64,000 nt of DNA from Paenalcaligenes niemegkensis (GCF_022230885.1 NZ_JAKGCT010000004.1:1178001-1242000), one strand, 5' to 3'; shown: positions 13,550 to 24,772, numbered from the stretch's first letter. Numbers and translations are program-made. Notes: generated by a model from the letters alone, not told the origin.

Positions 13550-13894
13550 TTAGGCGTCGGCCTTGTTCTGGGCAGCCTTTCCGTGGGCTTTACCGAAGTT
13601 TTGATCTACATACGATGCCGCAAAAGCATCAGGGTCAGGTATAGCGCCACGTTGCTTAGCCCAGCCACTATACTTATTCCAGATACGTCTGATGTCGTTT
13701 TTTTGTTCGGACGACCACTGCACTTGTTCACTGATCACATCAAGCCAGCCGCCCCTGATTTTATAAATGTGATGTAAATGAGGCTCGATGCGTTTTACGT
13801 CATGCCGCTTATCATCGCTGAGCTCGCCAATAATGTGAAGCACATAGTATTCAAGTAGGGAGATAAGTTGTGTGTCCTCCTGTGATCGCCTCAT
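13550..13894 (-). CDS. hypothetical protein
   Basis: 114 aa. The start at 13894 (MRRSQEDTQ) is chosen because AGGAG lies 7 bp upstream. The protein is soluble, His/Trp-rich, with no signal peptide or membrane segment; a small basic, Ala-rich tail closes it. I do not recognise the family. It stands alone, transcribed against the SMR efflux gene, with a long intergenic region behind its promoter. Confidence 0.65.
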   Translation of the reverse strand: MRRSQEDTQLISLLEYYVLHIIGELSDDKRHDVKRIEPHLHHIYKIRGGWLDVISEQVQWSSEQKNDIRRIWNKYSGWAKQRGAIPDPDAFAASYVDQNFGKAHGKAAQNKADA

Positions 13895-14626
13895 CTTGGC
13901 TCCTGGTAATAGCTTTATATCAAACACTAAATAAAAAATAAAACAGCAAGGCTCAGACTTCTTGACCAAAGCTCACGCATTTAGCATGAGCTACCCGAGG
14001 CCTTTGCCCAATGGCCCCATTCTAGGCACCTAATAAGACTTCTTTCTTACAGCCGTATGAAACAATGACACTGATTAAGCGCTTTATCCAAAAACGCTGT
14101 TGACACGGCTTAAAGATCTCTCCCTATTCGCTTAGGCAGCATAAATCAATAAAAATAGGCAACTCTTTGCTTTGAACATCGGGGAAAACACGTAGTCCGG
14201 CGAAACAGGCAAATAAAAAATAAGCTGACTGCTGAATAATACGTAACTGGTCTACCGATGCCTCATTGTTTTTTCGTTTATAAATGCCTTGAATCTAAGG
14301 CATTTAATGCCTCTGACAGGGTGCGTACCGCATAGCTATTAGTTTCACTCACTATATTGCAGTGCAGCAAAATTTCGCCTTACTCGTGAATAAAAAAGGT
14401 CGATTTTTTATTAATAACAAAAATCCCCCTCTGGCCCTGCTCCTCATTTTGTAAATATCGGCCCGGCCCTACTCCTCGTCTACGACCAAAGTCGCCTATT
14501 GCACGGTGTTAACTCGTTCTATATTGCTTCAAACAGAGCGCCTGTACGCGCCAACTCCACCCGCACTGCTCTTGTGCCTACGGAATTTCGATGCATAGAA
14601 TCATCAACCCATAAGGAGACATAACG
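13895..14626. other. 730-bp intergenic region upstream of the acetate-uptake genes
   Basis: No gene supported. It must hold the promoters of the small hypothetical (minus) and of DUF485-actP (plus). A TTGACA at 14100-14105 has only a poor -10 17 bp later. The region is AT-rich. No sigma-54 GG-N10-GC element was found by eye. Confidence 0.4.
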
Positions 14627-14938
14627 ATGACTTCGCCCAACGATGTCGTGTCGGCGGTGACAAAACACCCCGCATATCAAGAACTACTACGAAAACGTAA
14701 TCGCATGAGCCTGACTTTCTTCGGCCTGACGGTTGTGATTTACGCTGGCTTTATTTTGACCCTGGCTTTCGATCCGGAACTATTTAGCCGCCCAGTCGGC
14801 AACATGACCATGACCATCGGTGTACTGAGTGCAATTCTGGTTCTCGTCAGCGCGGTGATTCTGGTCTCAACCTACGTCTACATTTCAAATAAAGTCTATG
14901 ACCCCTTATTGGCAAAAATCGTGAGGGATGTAGCATGA
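14627..14938 (+). CDS. DUF485 membrane protein, ActP partner
   Basis: 103 aa with two membrane helices (about 27-50 and 60-85), preceded by AAGGAGAC. DUF485 proteins are encoded directly before acetate/monocarboxylate SSS symporters and are thought to assist them. Its stop overlaps the actP start by 4 bp (ATGA), so translation is coupled. Confidence 0.92.
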   Translation: MTSPNDVVSAVTKHPAYQELLRKRNRMSLTFFGLTVVIYAGFILTLAFDPELFSRPVGNMTMTIGVLSAILVLVSAVILVSTYVYISNKVYDPLLAKIVRDVA

Positions 14939-16599
14939 TAAAAACCCTTCTAAGTCTGGGATTTTTAACCCTGTTCAGCGCTAATGCGGTTGCCGCCCCT
15001 CCTAATCAAGCCAACACCTCTGCCATCGTTATGTTTTTGGTGTTTATTGCGGCAACCATGGGCATTACCTGGTGGGCAGCGCGCCGCACACACACCACCT
15101 CCGACTTCTATACCGCAGGCGGCGGATTAACCGGCTTTCAAAATGGTCTGGCCATTGCGGGAGATTACCTCTCGGCCGCTTCTTTCCTGGGTATTGCCGG
15201 CATGGTCTACGTCAGTGGTTTTGACGGCATGATCTACGCCATTGGCTTTATGTTCGGCTGGCCCGTCGTGATGTTTTTAATTGCCGAACGCCTGCGTAAC
15301 TTGGGCCGTTATAACTTTGCCGACGTAACGTCGTTTCGTTTGTCACAAACCCCCATGCGTATTTTGGCAGCCAGCGCCTCCCTGCTGATTATTGCCTTGT
15401 ACTTAATCGCTCAAATGGTGGGTGCAGGCAAACTTATCGTGCTGCTGTTTGGCCTGGACTACAACGTTGCGGTTGTTATTGTGGGCTCGCTCATGATGAT
15501 ATACGTGACATTTGGCGGCATGACAGCCACCACCTGGGTTCAAATCATCAAAGCGGTATTAATGCTGGTGGGTGCCACCTTAATGACTGGCCTGGTACTG
15601 GCAGCCTTCCACTGGGATATCGATGCATTACTCGCCGAGGCGGTCGCTACACACCCCACAGGACACTCCATCCTTGAGCCCGGCGCTGCTGTCAGCAGTA
15701 ATCCGTTAAACGCATTGTCATTGGGTATTGCCCTGGCGTTTGGTACCGCTGGCCTACCGCATATCCTAATGCGTTTCTTTACCGTAGCCGATGCCAAAGA
15801 AGCTCGTAAATCCGTTATTTACGCCAGTAGCTTCATTGGTTATTTTTACCTCCTTACCTTTATTATTGGCTTCGGAGCGATTGCCCTGCTGATTCAGCAT
15901 CCCGAGTATTTCCAAACTGGCCCTGACGGTTCGTTTGACATGCTTAACAGCCTGATTGGCGGCACCAATATGGTTGCGGTGCATCTGGCCAATGCTGTAG
16001 GTGGTGATTTACTGCTTGGCTTCCTGGCTGCAGTTACCTTCGCTACAATTGTTGCTGTAGTCGCAGGTCTGGCTCTGGCCGGTGCTGCTGCCATTTCGCA
16101 TGACTTGTACGCTAACGTCTTTGCCAAAGGACGCGCTACCGAAAAAGATCAATTGCGCATTTCACGCATTTCAACGGTAGTCCTGGGTGTACTGGCCATT
16201 TTGCTGGGCATTATTTTTGAGAACCAGAACGTAGCCTTCATGGTCGGACTGGCCTTCGCTATCGCTGCCAGCGCCAACTTCCCAGTGCTCGTGCTTTCCA
16301 TCGCCTGGCGTGGCTGCACCACTCGCGGAGCCACAACCGGCGGCTTCCTGGGGCTGGTAACTGCAACCGTATGGGTTGTGCTTAGCAGCACTGTCTGGGT
16401 CGATGTATTCGGTTTTGCCGAGCCCATTACCCCATTCCCCAACCCCGGCATTTTGTCTATTCCTCTGGCATTCTTTTCTATCTGGTTATTCTCAACATTA
16501 GACAATAGCGCTCGCGCCACTAAAGAACGGGCAGCATTCGATGCTCTTACCGTACGCAGTCAAACAGGTATTGGTGCCTCGACAGCCAGCGCTCATTGA
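14935..16599 (+). CDS. actP: cation/acetate symporter (SSS family)
   Basis: 554 aa, about 13 membrane helices after a signal-like N-terminus. The sodium:solute symporter signature ([25 protein letters not shown] near residue 60) is that of the ActP subgroup, which imports acetate and other short carboxylates. It is coupled to DUF485 and sits next to a CrbR/CrbS-like two-component pair and a DUF294 protein, a combination known from acetate-utilisation loci of other proteobacteria. A hairpin terminator follows. Confidence 0.93.
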   Translation: MIKTLLSLGFLTLFSANAVAAPPNQANTSAIVMFLVFIAATMGITWWAARRTHTTSDFYTAGGGLTGFQNGLAIAGDYLSAASFLGIAGMVYVSGFDGMIYAIGFMFGWPVVMFLIAERLRNLGRYNFADVTSFRLSQTPMRILAASASLLIIALYLIAQMVGAGKLIVLLFGLDYNVAVVIVGSLMMIYVTFGGMTATTWVQIIKAVLMLVGATLMTGLVLAAFHWDIDALLAEAVATHPTGHSILEPGAAVSSNPLNALSLGIALAFGTAGLPHILMRFFTVADAKEARKSVIYASSFIGYFYLLTFIIGFGAIALLIQHPEYFQTGPDGSFDMLNSLIGGTNMVAVHLANAVGGDLLLGFLAAVTFATIVAVVAGLALAGAAAISHDLYANVFAKGRATEKDQLRISRISTVVLGVLAILLGIIFENQNVAFMVGLAFAIAASANFPVLVLSIAWRGCTTRGATTGGFLGLVTATVWVVLSSTVWVDVFGFAEPITPFPNPGILSIPLAFFSIWLFSTLDNSARATKERAAFDALTVRSQTGIGASTASAH

Positions 16600-16630
16600 T
16601 CCATTAGCCATTCTTAATTAGGTAGTATTT

Positions 16631-16658
16631 AACAGGGTACTTCGGTGCCCTGTTTCTA
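16631..16658 (+). terminator. terminator after actP
   Basis: 10-bp stem AACAGGGTAC/GTGCCCTGTT closed by a TTCG tetraloop, followed by TTCT. Confidence 0.7.
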
Positions 16659-16719
16659 CTTATGGACACGTTATTACGATATGCACAATTATAAAAATAA
16701 CGCATGGCATAATCCCACC

Positions 16720-17382
16720 ATGACTGAATTGTTAATTGCTGATGATCACCCTCTATTCCGCGAGGCATTACGTGGTGTTGTTGCCCGCTTATTTCCAAGT
16801 GCGGCCATATACGAAGCTGATCGGATATCCAATTTATATGCTTTGGTTGACGACCACCCGGACGCCGATCTATTACTGCTCGATTTAGATATACCCGGAG
16901 CAATTGGTTTTAGTGCCTTAGTGCATTTGCGCGCAACATATCCATCACTACCCATTGTGATCGTTACTGCACACGAAGAGGCTCGTTTTATACGCCGGGC
17001 ACTCGAGCATGGCGCGATGGGGTTTATTCCCAAATCCATTGACTCCCAGAACCTGGGCATCGCCCTACAGGAAGTGCTAGACGGGGGGACGTGGTTGCCT
17101 GAAGTTTCTATCTCAACCCCGGGTATTAGTGTTGACGAAAGAAAAGCGGCGGCGCAATTACGCGAACTGACTCCCCAACAGTTTCGTGTCCTGCAGATGG
17201 TCAGCACTGGTCAACTGAATAAGCAGATTGCTCATGAGCTTAATGTGTCAGAAGCCACTATCAAAGCCCACATGACGGCCATACTGCGCAAGCTGGGCGC
17301 TTCAAATCGCACCCAGGCCGTATTAATTGCAAGCCGCCTTGGCCTCAGTCAAGACGAGCCCAGTGAAACTAATATTCTTTAA
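16720..17382 (+). CDS. crbR: LuxR-type response regulator, CrbR/ErdR-like
   Basis: 220 aa. Receiver domain (residues 1-120) with acidic pair DDH near the start, phospho-acceptor Asp in LLLLDLDIPG (about residue 54), Thr in VIVTAH and Lys in GFIPKS; then a LuxR/FixJ helix-turn-helix (about 145-210, NKQIAHELNVSEATIKAH). In Vibrio and Pseudomonas, CrbR/ErdR controls acetyl-CoA synthetase and acetate uptake. The start at 16720 begins the conserved receiver; in-frame ATGs at 16645 and 16681 exist without good ribosome sites. It is convergent with the kinase, their 3' ends overlapping by 14 bp. Confidence 0.85.
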   Translation: MTELLIADDHPLFREALRGVVARLFPSAAIYEADRISNLYALVDDHPDADLLLLDLDIPGAIGFSALVHLRATYPSLPIVIVTAHEEARFIRRALEHGAMGFIPKSIDSQNLGIALQEVLDGGTWLPEVSISTPGISVDERKAAAQLRELTPQQFRVLQMVSTGQLNKQIAHELNVSEATIKAHMTAILRKLGASNRTQAVLIASRLGLSQDEPSETNIL

Positions 17383-20300
17383 TTTGAGCCGTTAAAAAAG
17401 CACGCAATGAGGCTGGCTTAACAGGCTTGGTCAAGACCAGATACCCATACTGGCGCGCCGCAGCCTTGAGTTCATCACTCCCATCTGCGGTTAGTAGCGC
17501 CCCCTGCACGTGAGGCGCTTGCTGGCGCAGCAGCTGAAGAGCTTGCAATCCATCAAGCCTATCGTGCAAGTGGTAGTCGACCAGAAGCACATCGGGGCTC
17601 AGCGCCATTTTTTCGATGGCGATATCTACCGTGGTGGCGCTAATGATGTGTACACCCCACCGGCTCAGCAATGCCTCCATGCCCGCCATGATATCGAGGT
17701 CATTGTCCAGGCAAAGCACCCGCAGACCAGCCAAAGTATGACGGTCATTGGGCTTGGCCGACTCATTGGCCTGCCCGTCACTGACATTGGCAGAATGAGT
17801 GATAGGCACACGTATGGAAAACATGCTGCCGTGCCCTACTTTTGACCGTGCATCGAGCTTATGGCCCAGCAACAGCGAGATCCGCTGGCAGATGGAGAGC
17901 CCCAGGCCAAGGCCACGGCCATCCCAGTCAAAGGGTTGCTCGTAGCGATGAAATTCAGCGTAAATCTGCTGAATGTGATGAGGCGGGATGCCCTGGCCGC
18001 TGTCCCATACCTGGAACTCGACTTCGTCGCCCCGAACACGTGCACTGAGGATAATGCGCCCCTCTTGTGTATAACGTAAGGCGTTTGCCAGAAAGTTCTG
18101 CAGTACCCGACGCAAGAGACGGTGATCACTATAGACCTGTACAGGACGAGCATGTATACGCAGCGTCATGCCGCGGCGTGCAGCCATAGGCGCATATTGA
18201 TCTGCCAAATGCTGTAGCAGCTGTTGTGCATTGATCACTCCCAGCTCGGGCTTTAATGCGCCTGCATCCAGGCGAGAAATATCCAGCAAGCCCTCAAGCA
18301 ACTCTTCCGCCGTGCGCAGCGAGGTATCGACACGCTCGGCAAGATGAGGCATCTCGCTGCTATCACTGGTGTCTCTTAAAGCAGAGGCAAATAAACGGGC
18401 AGCATTAATGGGCTGCAGCACATCGTGACTGACAGCGGTTAAGAAACGGGTACGGGACTCTTGTGCCTGCTCTGCCTCTTGAGTGCGCACAGCGACACGC
18501 TGTTCAAGATTGTCATTCATCTCGCGCAACTCCCGCTCAACGCGCTTGTAATGCGTGATATCACTATAGCTTGTAACGTAGCCGCCCCCGGGAAGAGGAC
18601 GGCCACGTAGTTCTATAACCTGCTTATCGTTCAATGTACGCTGTGATACATAAGATGAACCTTCGCGCATGAATTGAATGCGGCGTTCTATCGCCTGTTC
18701 AATATCTGTGCCTTTTACACGCTCTATTTTTCCACGCTCGGCATTAAAACGAATCAGGTCTGCGACTGGCCTGCCAACGTATAGCATGCCACCCGGGTAC
18801 TTAAACAATTGCTGATAGCTCAGGTTCCAGGCGACCAAACGCATCTCTGCATCAACCACACTGACCCCCTGATCAATATTCTCCAGGGTAGTGAGCAAGA
18901 TATCCCGGTTGAAGCGCAGCTCTTGACCTGCTTCATCAAGCACCGCCACAATGGCGGCCACTTCCATGCCAGAGCCACGTAATGCACTGGTCAGTACAAG
19001 ACGGGCCGAAGCTGCGCCCACTGCAGCAGCTAACAGCAGTTCGGTAAAATGTACCCATGCGTTGTTGGCTCGCAGCCCTGGCTCAAGGGGCTGATGCTGC
19101 TGCCTTGCCTGGGCTTCAAAAGCACGCTGCGCAGTTTTCTCTCCCACGATACGACCCGCCAGCAGCAATAAGTCGTGTACCGACAAATCACCATACGAAT
19201 GTCGGGAAGCCAAGGCCTGACGTTCAGCGTAAGGGTTTAGAAAAGGCTCGGCACGCAGTCGGTCTCCGAGACCAGGCCGCCTGCGCAGTGACACCCATAG
19301 AAAAGCACCGATATTGCATAATAATGACCAGAAGGTACCGTGCGTCAAGGGGTCCCAGCCCTCTACCCCGAATAGCTGATAAGGACGCAACCACGACAGG
19401 CCAAAGGGGCCATAAAGCAGCCAGTCGTCGGCCAGCCAGCCCACTTCTGTCAGAGTGGGTAATAGCAAGGTATAAACCCAAATGCCAAAACCGAGCAACA
19501 AACCGGCCTCAACCCCCTGGCGGCTGGCCCCACGCCAGTACAAACCGCCAATTAAGCCCGGGCCGAACTGAGCCACCGCTACAAAAGCCATTAGCCCGTA
19601 AGCAGCCAGAGCCGTATCACTGCCGCTGAGCATGTAATAGCCATACGCGACTCCGGCCAAGGCCATAATCGCCACGCGGCGGATCCACAAGACGGTAGAA
19701 GCCACGTTGCCCTGCTGGTACTGGGCCCAGCCCCGACGCAACAACAAGGGCATTACGAGGTCATTGCTGACCATGGTCGAAAGTGCGACGCTGGTAACGA
19801 TAACCATACCGGTGGCTGCAGAGAAACCACCGATGTATACCATTAGGGCCAGGCCCACCTGATTCTGCGATAAGGGAAGCGCCAGTACAAAACTATCCGG
19901 CGCCACCATACCTGAGCCCGTGCCAAACAAGCTGACGCTGGCCGCCGCAATCGGCAACACCATCAGACTGATGACGATAAGATAGCCACCAAATAACCAG
20001 CGGGCCCGCCGTATATCGACGACGTCCCCGCACTCGACAATCGCGACATGAAACTGGCGGGGCAGGCAAATAATGGCTGCAAAAGCCAGCAATGTCTGGC
20101 CAACAAACCCCACAGGAGGTGTGTTCTCGAATAGGGCACTGACAGCGCCCACCATATTGAGTTCTGCATGACCAAACCAGCGCACAGCAAACAAACCGAC
20201 GGCAACAAGCGCCACAAGTTTGACTAAAGACTCAAAGGCCACTGCCAGCATCAGTCCAGGCCTGTGCTCGGTGGCATCCACTTGCCTTGTGCCGAACAAT

Positions 20301-20812
20301 ATCGAAAACAGAGCCATTAAGATCGCCACATACAAGGCGGGATCGCCCAGGACACTAGTATGAAAGTCGGTGCCAGCCAACACGCTCAGACTAAGGGCTA
20401 CCGCCTTGTACTGCAAAGCCAGGTATGGTACCGCCGCGACCACCGCCATACCGGCCACCATGGCTGCAAGGCGCTGGGAACGGCCATAGCGACTGGCCAT
20501 GAAGTCAGCAATGGAAACGGTATTCTGAGACTGGGCCACCAAAGCAAGCCGCTCGATAATCCGCCACCCAAATATCAGCATCAGCAAAGGACCCAGATAA
20601 ATAGGCAGGAACCCTACGCCATACCGTACGGCCGAGCCTACCGCTCCATAAAAGGTCCATGAGGAGCAATAGACCGCCAAGGCTAAACTGTATACCGCAG
20701 GACGCAGCCATGGGCGCTGGGTATATAGGGGATTTCTATCCCCGATCCACGCGATAGCGAACAGGATTGCCGCATAAATCAAAGAGGCCAATACGACCCA
20801 TCCTGGCTTCAT
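17369..20812 (-). CDS. crbS: SSS-domain hybrid sensor histidine kinase, CrbS/MxtR-like
   Basis: 1147 aa. Order: sodium:solute-symporter-like membrane domain (about 1-490, ~13 helices); linker; PAS domain (about 650-760, ENIDQGVSVVDAEMRLVAWN); coiled coil; HisKA with the phospho-accepting His in SHDVLQPINAARLF; HATPase (DSGQGIP, GRGLGLGLSIC); C-terminal receiver (about 1027-1147, LLVDYHLHD). This architecture is that of CrbS/MxtR, which senses or responds to acetate-type carbon sources and works with CrbR. The convergent regulator and neighbouring actP support that role. Gene symbol by architecture and context. Confidence 0.87.
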   Translation of the reverse strand: MKPGWVVLASLIYAAILFAIAWIGDRNPLYTQRPWLRPAVYSLALAVYCSSWTFYGAVGSAVRYGVGFLPIYLGPLLMLIFGWRIIERLALVAQSQNTVSIADFMASRYGRSQRLAAMVAGMAVVAAVPYLALQYKAVALSLSVLAGTDFHTSVLGDPALYVAILMALFSILFGTRQVDATEHRPGLMLAVAFESLVKLVALVAVGLFAVRWFGHAELNMVGAVSALFENTPPVGFVGQTLLAFAAIICLPRQFHVAIVECGDVVDIRRARWLFGGYLIVISLMVLPIAAASVSLFGTGSGMVAPDSFVLALPLSQNQVGLALMVYIGGFSAATGMVIVTSVALSTMVSNDLVMPLLLRRGWAQYQQGNVASTVLWIRRVAIMALAGVAYGYYMLSGSDTALAAYGLMAFVAVAQFGPGLIGGLYWRGASRQGVEAGLLLGFGIWVYTLLLPTLTEVGWLADDWLLYGPFGLSWLRPYQLFGVEGWDPLTHGTFWSLLCNIGAFLWVSLRRRPGLGDRLRAEPFLNPYAERQALASRHSYGDLSVHDLLLLAGRIVGEKTAQRAFEAQARQQHQPLEPGLRANNAWVHFTELLLAAAVGAASARLVLTSALRGSGMEVAAIVAVLDEAGQELRFNRDILLTTLENIDQGVSVVDAEMRLVAWNLSYQQLFKYPGGMLYVGRPVADLIRFNAERGKIERVKGTDIEQAIERRIQFMREGSSYVSQRTLNDKQVIELRGRPLPGGGYVTSYSDITHYKRVERELREMNDNLEQRVAVRTQEAEQAQESRTRFLTAVSHDVLQPINAARLFASALRDTSDSSEMPHLAERVDTSLRTAEELLEGLLDISRLDAGALKPELGVINAQQLLQHLADQYAPMAARRGMTLRIHARPVQVYSDHRLLRRVLQNFLANALRYTQEGRIILSARVRGDEVEFQVWDSGQGIPPHHIQQIYAEFHRYEQPFDWDGRGLGLGLSICQRISLLLGHKLDARSKVGHGSMFSIRVPITHSANVSDGQANESAKPNDRHTLAGLRVLCLDNDLDIMAGMEALLSRWGVHIISATTVDIAIEKMALSPDVLLVDYHLHDRLDGLQALQLLRQQAPHVQGALLTADGSDELKAAARQYGYLVLTKPVKPASLRAFLTAQIKEY

Positions 20813-20898
20813 TAATACTGTCTCCTACTTTGGTATAACGCGATGATATGCCTCGCGATTGTGAGTAATAATAAGACAGTTGCTTCAGGGCCACCACC

Positions 20899-22826
20899 AT
20901 GACGAAAAATTATGATCATACCGGCCAGCCAGCTGTCACAACCAATACTCAAACTATCGTCCGTTTCTTGCAAGATCACGTGCCTTTTGGGCAGATGGAA
21001 CAAACGCACCAGCTGTATTTAGCTGATCACTGCGAACTCCGGTCTTTTAAAGCAGGCGATATATTGTTTTCCCCTGAATCAGGTCAGGTAAAACGCTGGT
21101 ATTTGTTGTTCGACGGCGAAGTAAAAGGCATACGGCAATCGGCCTCGGCCGATCATCCCGACGAGCGTTTTTCCTTAACGCCTGGCGATGCTTTCCCTGT
21201 GGCTGCTCTTCTTGGCGAACGCCCTACCCGAACCCAATATACTGCTGCCACGGCATGCCAATGCCTGGTTCTTCAGATTGAGCCGTTCGAACGCTTGCTA
21301 CATGCATCTGAGCCCTTTCGCCTGTTTGCCTTTCAAGGGATAAGTCCCCTGCTTGCTTCGCTACAGCAGCAAGCCCAGGCACAAGCGGCCCGGATTCCAG
21401 GCGACGATCAGTCACTAGACACCCCGTTGCAGCAGTTACTGACACGCACGCCTGTTAGCTGTACTCCTGACACCACGCTTGAGGCAGCGGTCAAGCTCAT
21501 GCATGGGCACCAGGTCAGCAGCGTAGCCATCACCGACGAATCTGGCAAGCTCGAAGGCATTTTCACCCTTCGTGATTTACGTCGTGTATTTGCTGATGCC
21601 TCCGTTAAACGGAGCGACCGCATCTCTGGCCTGATGACCAAAACGCTGCATGTGCTTGAAGCCCGGCATAGCGCTTACGATGCCGCCATGCTCATGACCC
21701 GGCACCACATAGGTCACGTTTGCATCGTCGAAAACGGGCATCTTGCAGGAGTGCTTTCCGAGCGTGACCTTTTCGCACTGCAGCGTGTGGACCTTGTTCG
21801 CCTGTCGCGAGCCATCCGTTACGCCGACAGCGTCAACAGCCTGCAGCAGCTACGCTCTGAAATGCCACGGCTGGTCAACAGCATGCTGGCTCATGGTGCA
21901 CAGGCCATGCAGATCACCGCATTAATTACACAGCTTAATGACCACACAACCACGCGCATTATCGAACTCATGCTTGCCAGCCATGGCAATCCGGATATTG
22001 AGTTTTGCTGGCTGGCCTTTGGCAGCGAGGGCCGCCATGAACAAACGCTGTTAAGCGATCAAGACAACGGCATACTTTTTTTAGTAACAGCCCAGCTGAA
22101 ACCGAGGCTTTTCGCCAGACTCTTTTACCCATCGCCCACGATATCAATCAGGCGCTGGACCAATGCGGATTAACGCTCTGTCCTGGCAATATCATGGCGA
22201 GCAACCCCGAACTCTGTCTCTCGTTTGGCGAATGGCAGCACAAGTTTGCGCACATTATCCAACTGCCAGACCCCAATAACCTGCTGGCAGCGAGTATCTT
22301 CTTTGATATACGCAACTTATGGGGTAATGAGTCCGCCTTGCCAAGGCTGATGCCATACCTGTTAAGCCTGATCAGCGATCATCCCCAGTTTCAACGTATG
22401 ATGGCCGAGAACGCGCTGCAGTATCGCTTGCCGCTTAGCGGCGTGTTTGATCGTATAGGGCATGCCCTCGGAATTTCCGACAATACTATCAATTTAAAGA
22501 CTGAAGCCTTAAGCCCTTTTGTCGACGCCACACGCATTTTGGCCCTGGCGTATGGCATAAGCCAGGCTTCGACCTTGCTTCGTCTGGAGCAGCTGGAACA
22601 CAAGGGTGCCATTAGCCGGGAAGACGCCCATGCTTTTCAGGGCGCTTATAAATACTTGCAGTTGCTGCGCATGCAAGAGCATTTGCAGCAAAGCCAGAAT
22701 CAACAGCCATTAAGCAATACGCTTGATCCCGCTTCGTTAAATCCGCTAGAACGCAAAATTCTTCACGAATCCATACGCCAGGCTCACCGCCTTCAAGAGC
22801 TGCTGCGTTTCAAGTATCAACTTTAA
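20899..22826 (+). CDS. cNMP-binding / CBS / DUF294 nucleotidyltransferase-like protein, frameshifted in this sequence
   Basis: Reconstructed 642 aa. Cyclic-nucleotide-binding-like domain (about 40-150), two CBS repeats (about 180-295), DUF294 nucleotidyltransferase-like domain (FGSEGRHEQTLLSDQDNG near 375-395) and a DUF294 C-terminal domain (about 480-640). Such proteins are frequent neighbours of actP and are presumed regulators; GlnD-like uridylyltransfer is suspected but not shown. The frame breaks right after DQDNGILF. One extra T in the seven-T run (22076-22082) rejoins the frames and yields a smooth FFSNSPAETEAFRQTLLP. A DnaQ-like exonuclease often found next is absent. Confidence 0.85.
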
Positions 22827-23062
22827 GGATGAATACCCGATGGTTATTATTGTGCCTGCTCCCAATCTGCTGTAATAACGGTACACGTTATATTAAGCTC
22901 AATCCCTAAGGCAAAGACCTACGCACAGGCTAATAAATAGTACTTTTTAAACACGATAGCGAATCTTCAGTTTTAGAATGACACCTGCTACTGAAATGCT
23001 AAAAAACACCCCAACAATAAGGCGATCTTTTATCGTCAAATGGGAAAACTACTGGAGGAAAC

Positions 23063-24772
23063 ATGGAACACCACACTCTAAATTTTGACAGCTACCCACA
23101 ACAGCCTCATGGTGGCACCTTGGTTAATCAGGTTGTCCCTGAGCATTTGGTAAAAGACGAAATCGAGCGGGCCCGATCGCTACCTTGCATCCGCGTCGAT
23201 CTGGAAGCCGTCATCACCATCGAAATGATCGCCACAGGTGTGTTGTCCCCAAATAAGGGCTTCATGAATGAAGCCGACTATAAGTCTGTACTCAAAGATG
23301 GCCGCTTAAGTAACGGTGTAATCTGGCCAGTGCCCTTAAGCTTCGCTCCTATTGGTGAGCGCAACAGTGAAATCATCAAGGAACTATCAGTGGGTTCAGA
23401 GGTGGCGCTTACCGACAGCCGCAATGAGCCAGTAGCCATTCTTAGCATCGAAGACATTTTCTCGTACGACAAAGAACACCGTGCGCAGCAGCTTTTTGGC
23501 ACTACCGACAGAAATCACCCCGGGGTGGATTCCATTCACCGCCGGATGGGTGATGTAGCACTGGGTGGCACCTTACATCTGCTACAGCGGGTAGACTGGG
23601 GGCCTTTCGAGAAGTTACGCCAAGAGCCTAAAGACACATGGCGCCTGTTCTATGAAAAGAAGAAGTTCCGCTCTGTAGCGGGTTTCATTACAGGTGCTAA
23701 TCCCCTGCATCGCGGCCATGAGCACATCCATCGCAACGCACTTGAAGAAGTTGACGGCTTGTTCCTGCAACCTTTGGTTGAGATGGCAAAACGCGAATAT
23801 GTGCGTCATGAATATCGCATGCTTGCCTACCGCAATGTTCTGGAAACCTATTATCCTGACGAGCGAGCGATTTTATCTCCGCTACGGGTTACCTACATTT
23901 TCGCGGGGCCGCGCGAAACGGTCTTGCACGCCCTGATCATGAAAAACTATGGGTGTACTCACGCCCTGATTGGTCGTGATCACGCAGGCATTGGCAGCTT
24001 CTACGACAAATATGCCAGTCATAGCATTTTTGATCAGTTCCGCCCCGAAGAGCTCGGCATCGATGTTCGCCTGTTCCATGAGGTGTTTTATTGCACCCGT
24101 TGCGCCAGCCATGCCAGTACGCAAACCTGCCGCCACGACGAGCGCTACCGCCTCAATATTTCCGGCACCGGTATTCGCGAAATGTTACGCCATGGCATCA
24201 TGCCGCCCAAAGAGGTCGTTCGCCCTGAGTCTGCTATTGCCGGAATGCAGGGTGTACAACCGAAGGGCGTAGACGAAAACCATGAAGGTACGCTACCTAT
24301 CGCAAAAGTCATCAACAGCATGTACCCTTTCTACACCAAGTACACGCGTCTGGGTGGACAGCCACGTGCCAAGATCATCGAAGACAGCGAACTCACCATC
24401 CGCGATCTCGAAATTGCCAGCCAAGACGCACGCTCGCACGCTGGCGACGTCTACAATGGTGTCTACAACGAGTACACCTCCGTAGGTGACCACAATCGTA
24501 ACCTGCAGCCAGCCTGGGTCGAAGAAGCACGCACCACACTTCGCTTCCAGCAAGAACGCATACTCAGTGACCTTGAAGAGAAGCTCAGTCAAGCTCCTGA
24601 GGAAGCGTCCGACGAGTTCATGTATCAGGACAAGGCTGAAGTCGAACGCGAATTACGCGCTGCCCGTCAGCTGCTTGAAGACGTCCCACCCGCAATTTCC
24701 GCAGAAAAACTGAAAGATCGCGCCTGGAACGTTTTGCCGTACAAGCGCTACCGTGGTGCTGACAACGACTAG
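23063..24772 (+). CDS. sat: sulfate adenylyltransferase (ATP sulfurylase, Sat type), C-terminally extended
   Basis: 569 aa, start supported by GGAGG at -10. N-terminal PUA-like domain (about 15-185), then the catalytic nucleotidyltransferase domain with NPLHRGHEH (about 214-222) and IGRDHAG. It makes adenosine phosphosulfate from ATP and sulfate, or runs backwards in sulfur oxidation. Odd points: the usual QTRNP before the HxxH motif reads ITGANP, so the conserved Gln and Arg are replaced; and about 120 residues after the catalytic part (from TIRDLEIASQ) form a charged, helical tail that is not an APS kinase (no Walker A seen). No other sulfur genes flank it. Confidence 0.85.
   Translation: MEHHTLNFDSYPQQPHGGTLVNQVVPEHLVKDEIERARSLPCIRVDLEAVITIEMIATGVLSPNKGFMNEADYKSVLKDGRLSNGVIWPVPLSFAPIGERNSEIIKELSVGSEVALTDSRNEPVAILSIEDIFSYDKEHRAQQLFGTTDRNHPGVDSIHRRMGDVALGGTLHLLQRVDWGPFEKLRQEPKDTWRLFYEKKKFRSVAGFITGANPLHRGHEHIHRNALEEVDGLFLQPLVEMAKREYVRHEYRMLAYRNVLETYYPDERAILSPLRVTYIFAGPRETVLHALIMKNYGCTHALIGRDHAGIGSFYDKYASHSIFDQFRPEELGIDVRLFHEVFYCTRCASHASTQTCRHDERYRLNISGTGIREMLRHGIMPPKEVVRPESAIAGMQGVQPKGVDENHEGTLPIAKVINSMYPFYTKYTRLGGQPRAKIIEDSELTIRDLEIASQDARSHAGDVYNGVYNEYTSVGDHNRNLQPAWVEEARTTLRFQQERILSDLEEKLSQAPEEASDEFMYQDKAEVERELRAARQLLEDVPPAISAEKLKDRAWNVLPYKRYRGADND

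Noticed and set aside
24400-24772. APS kinase domain fused to the ATP sulfurylase
   Set aside because: No Walker A motif or APS-kinase signature in the C-terminal extension.
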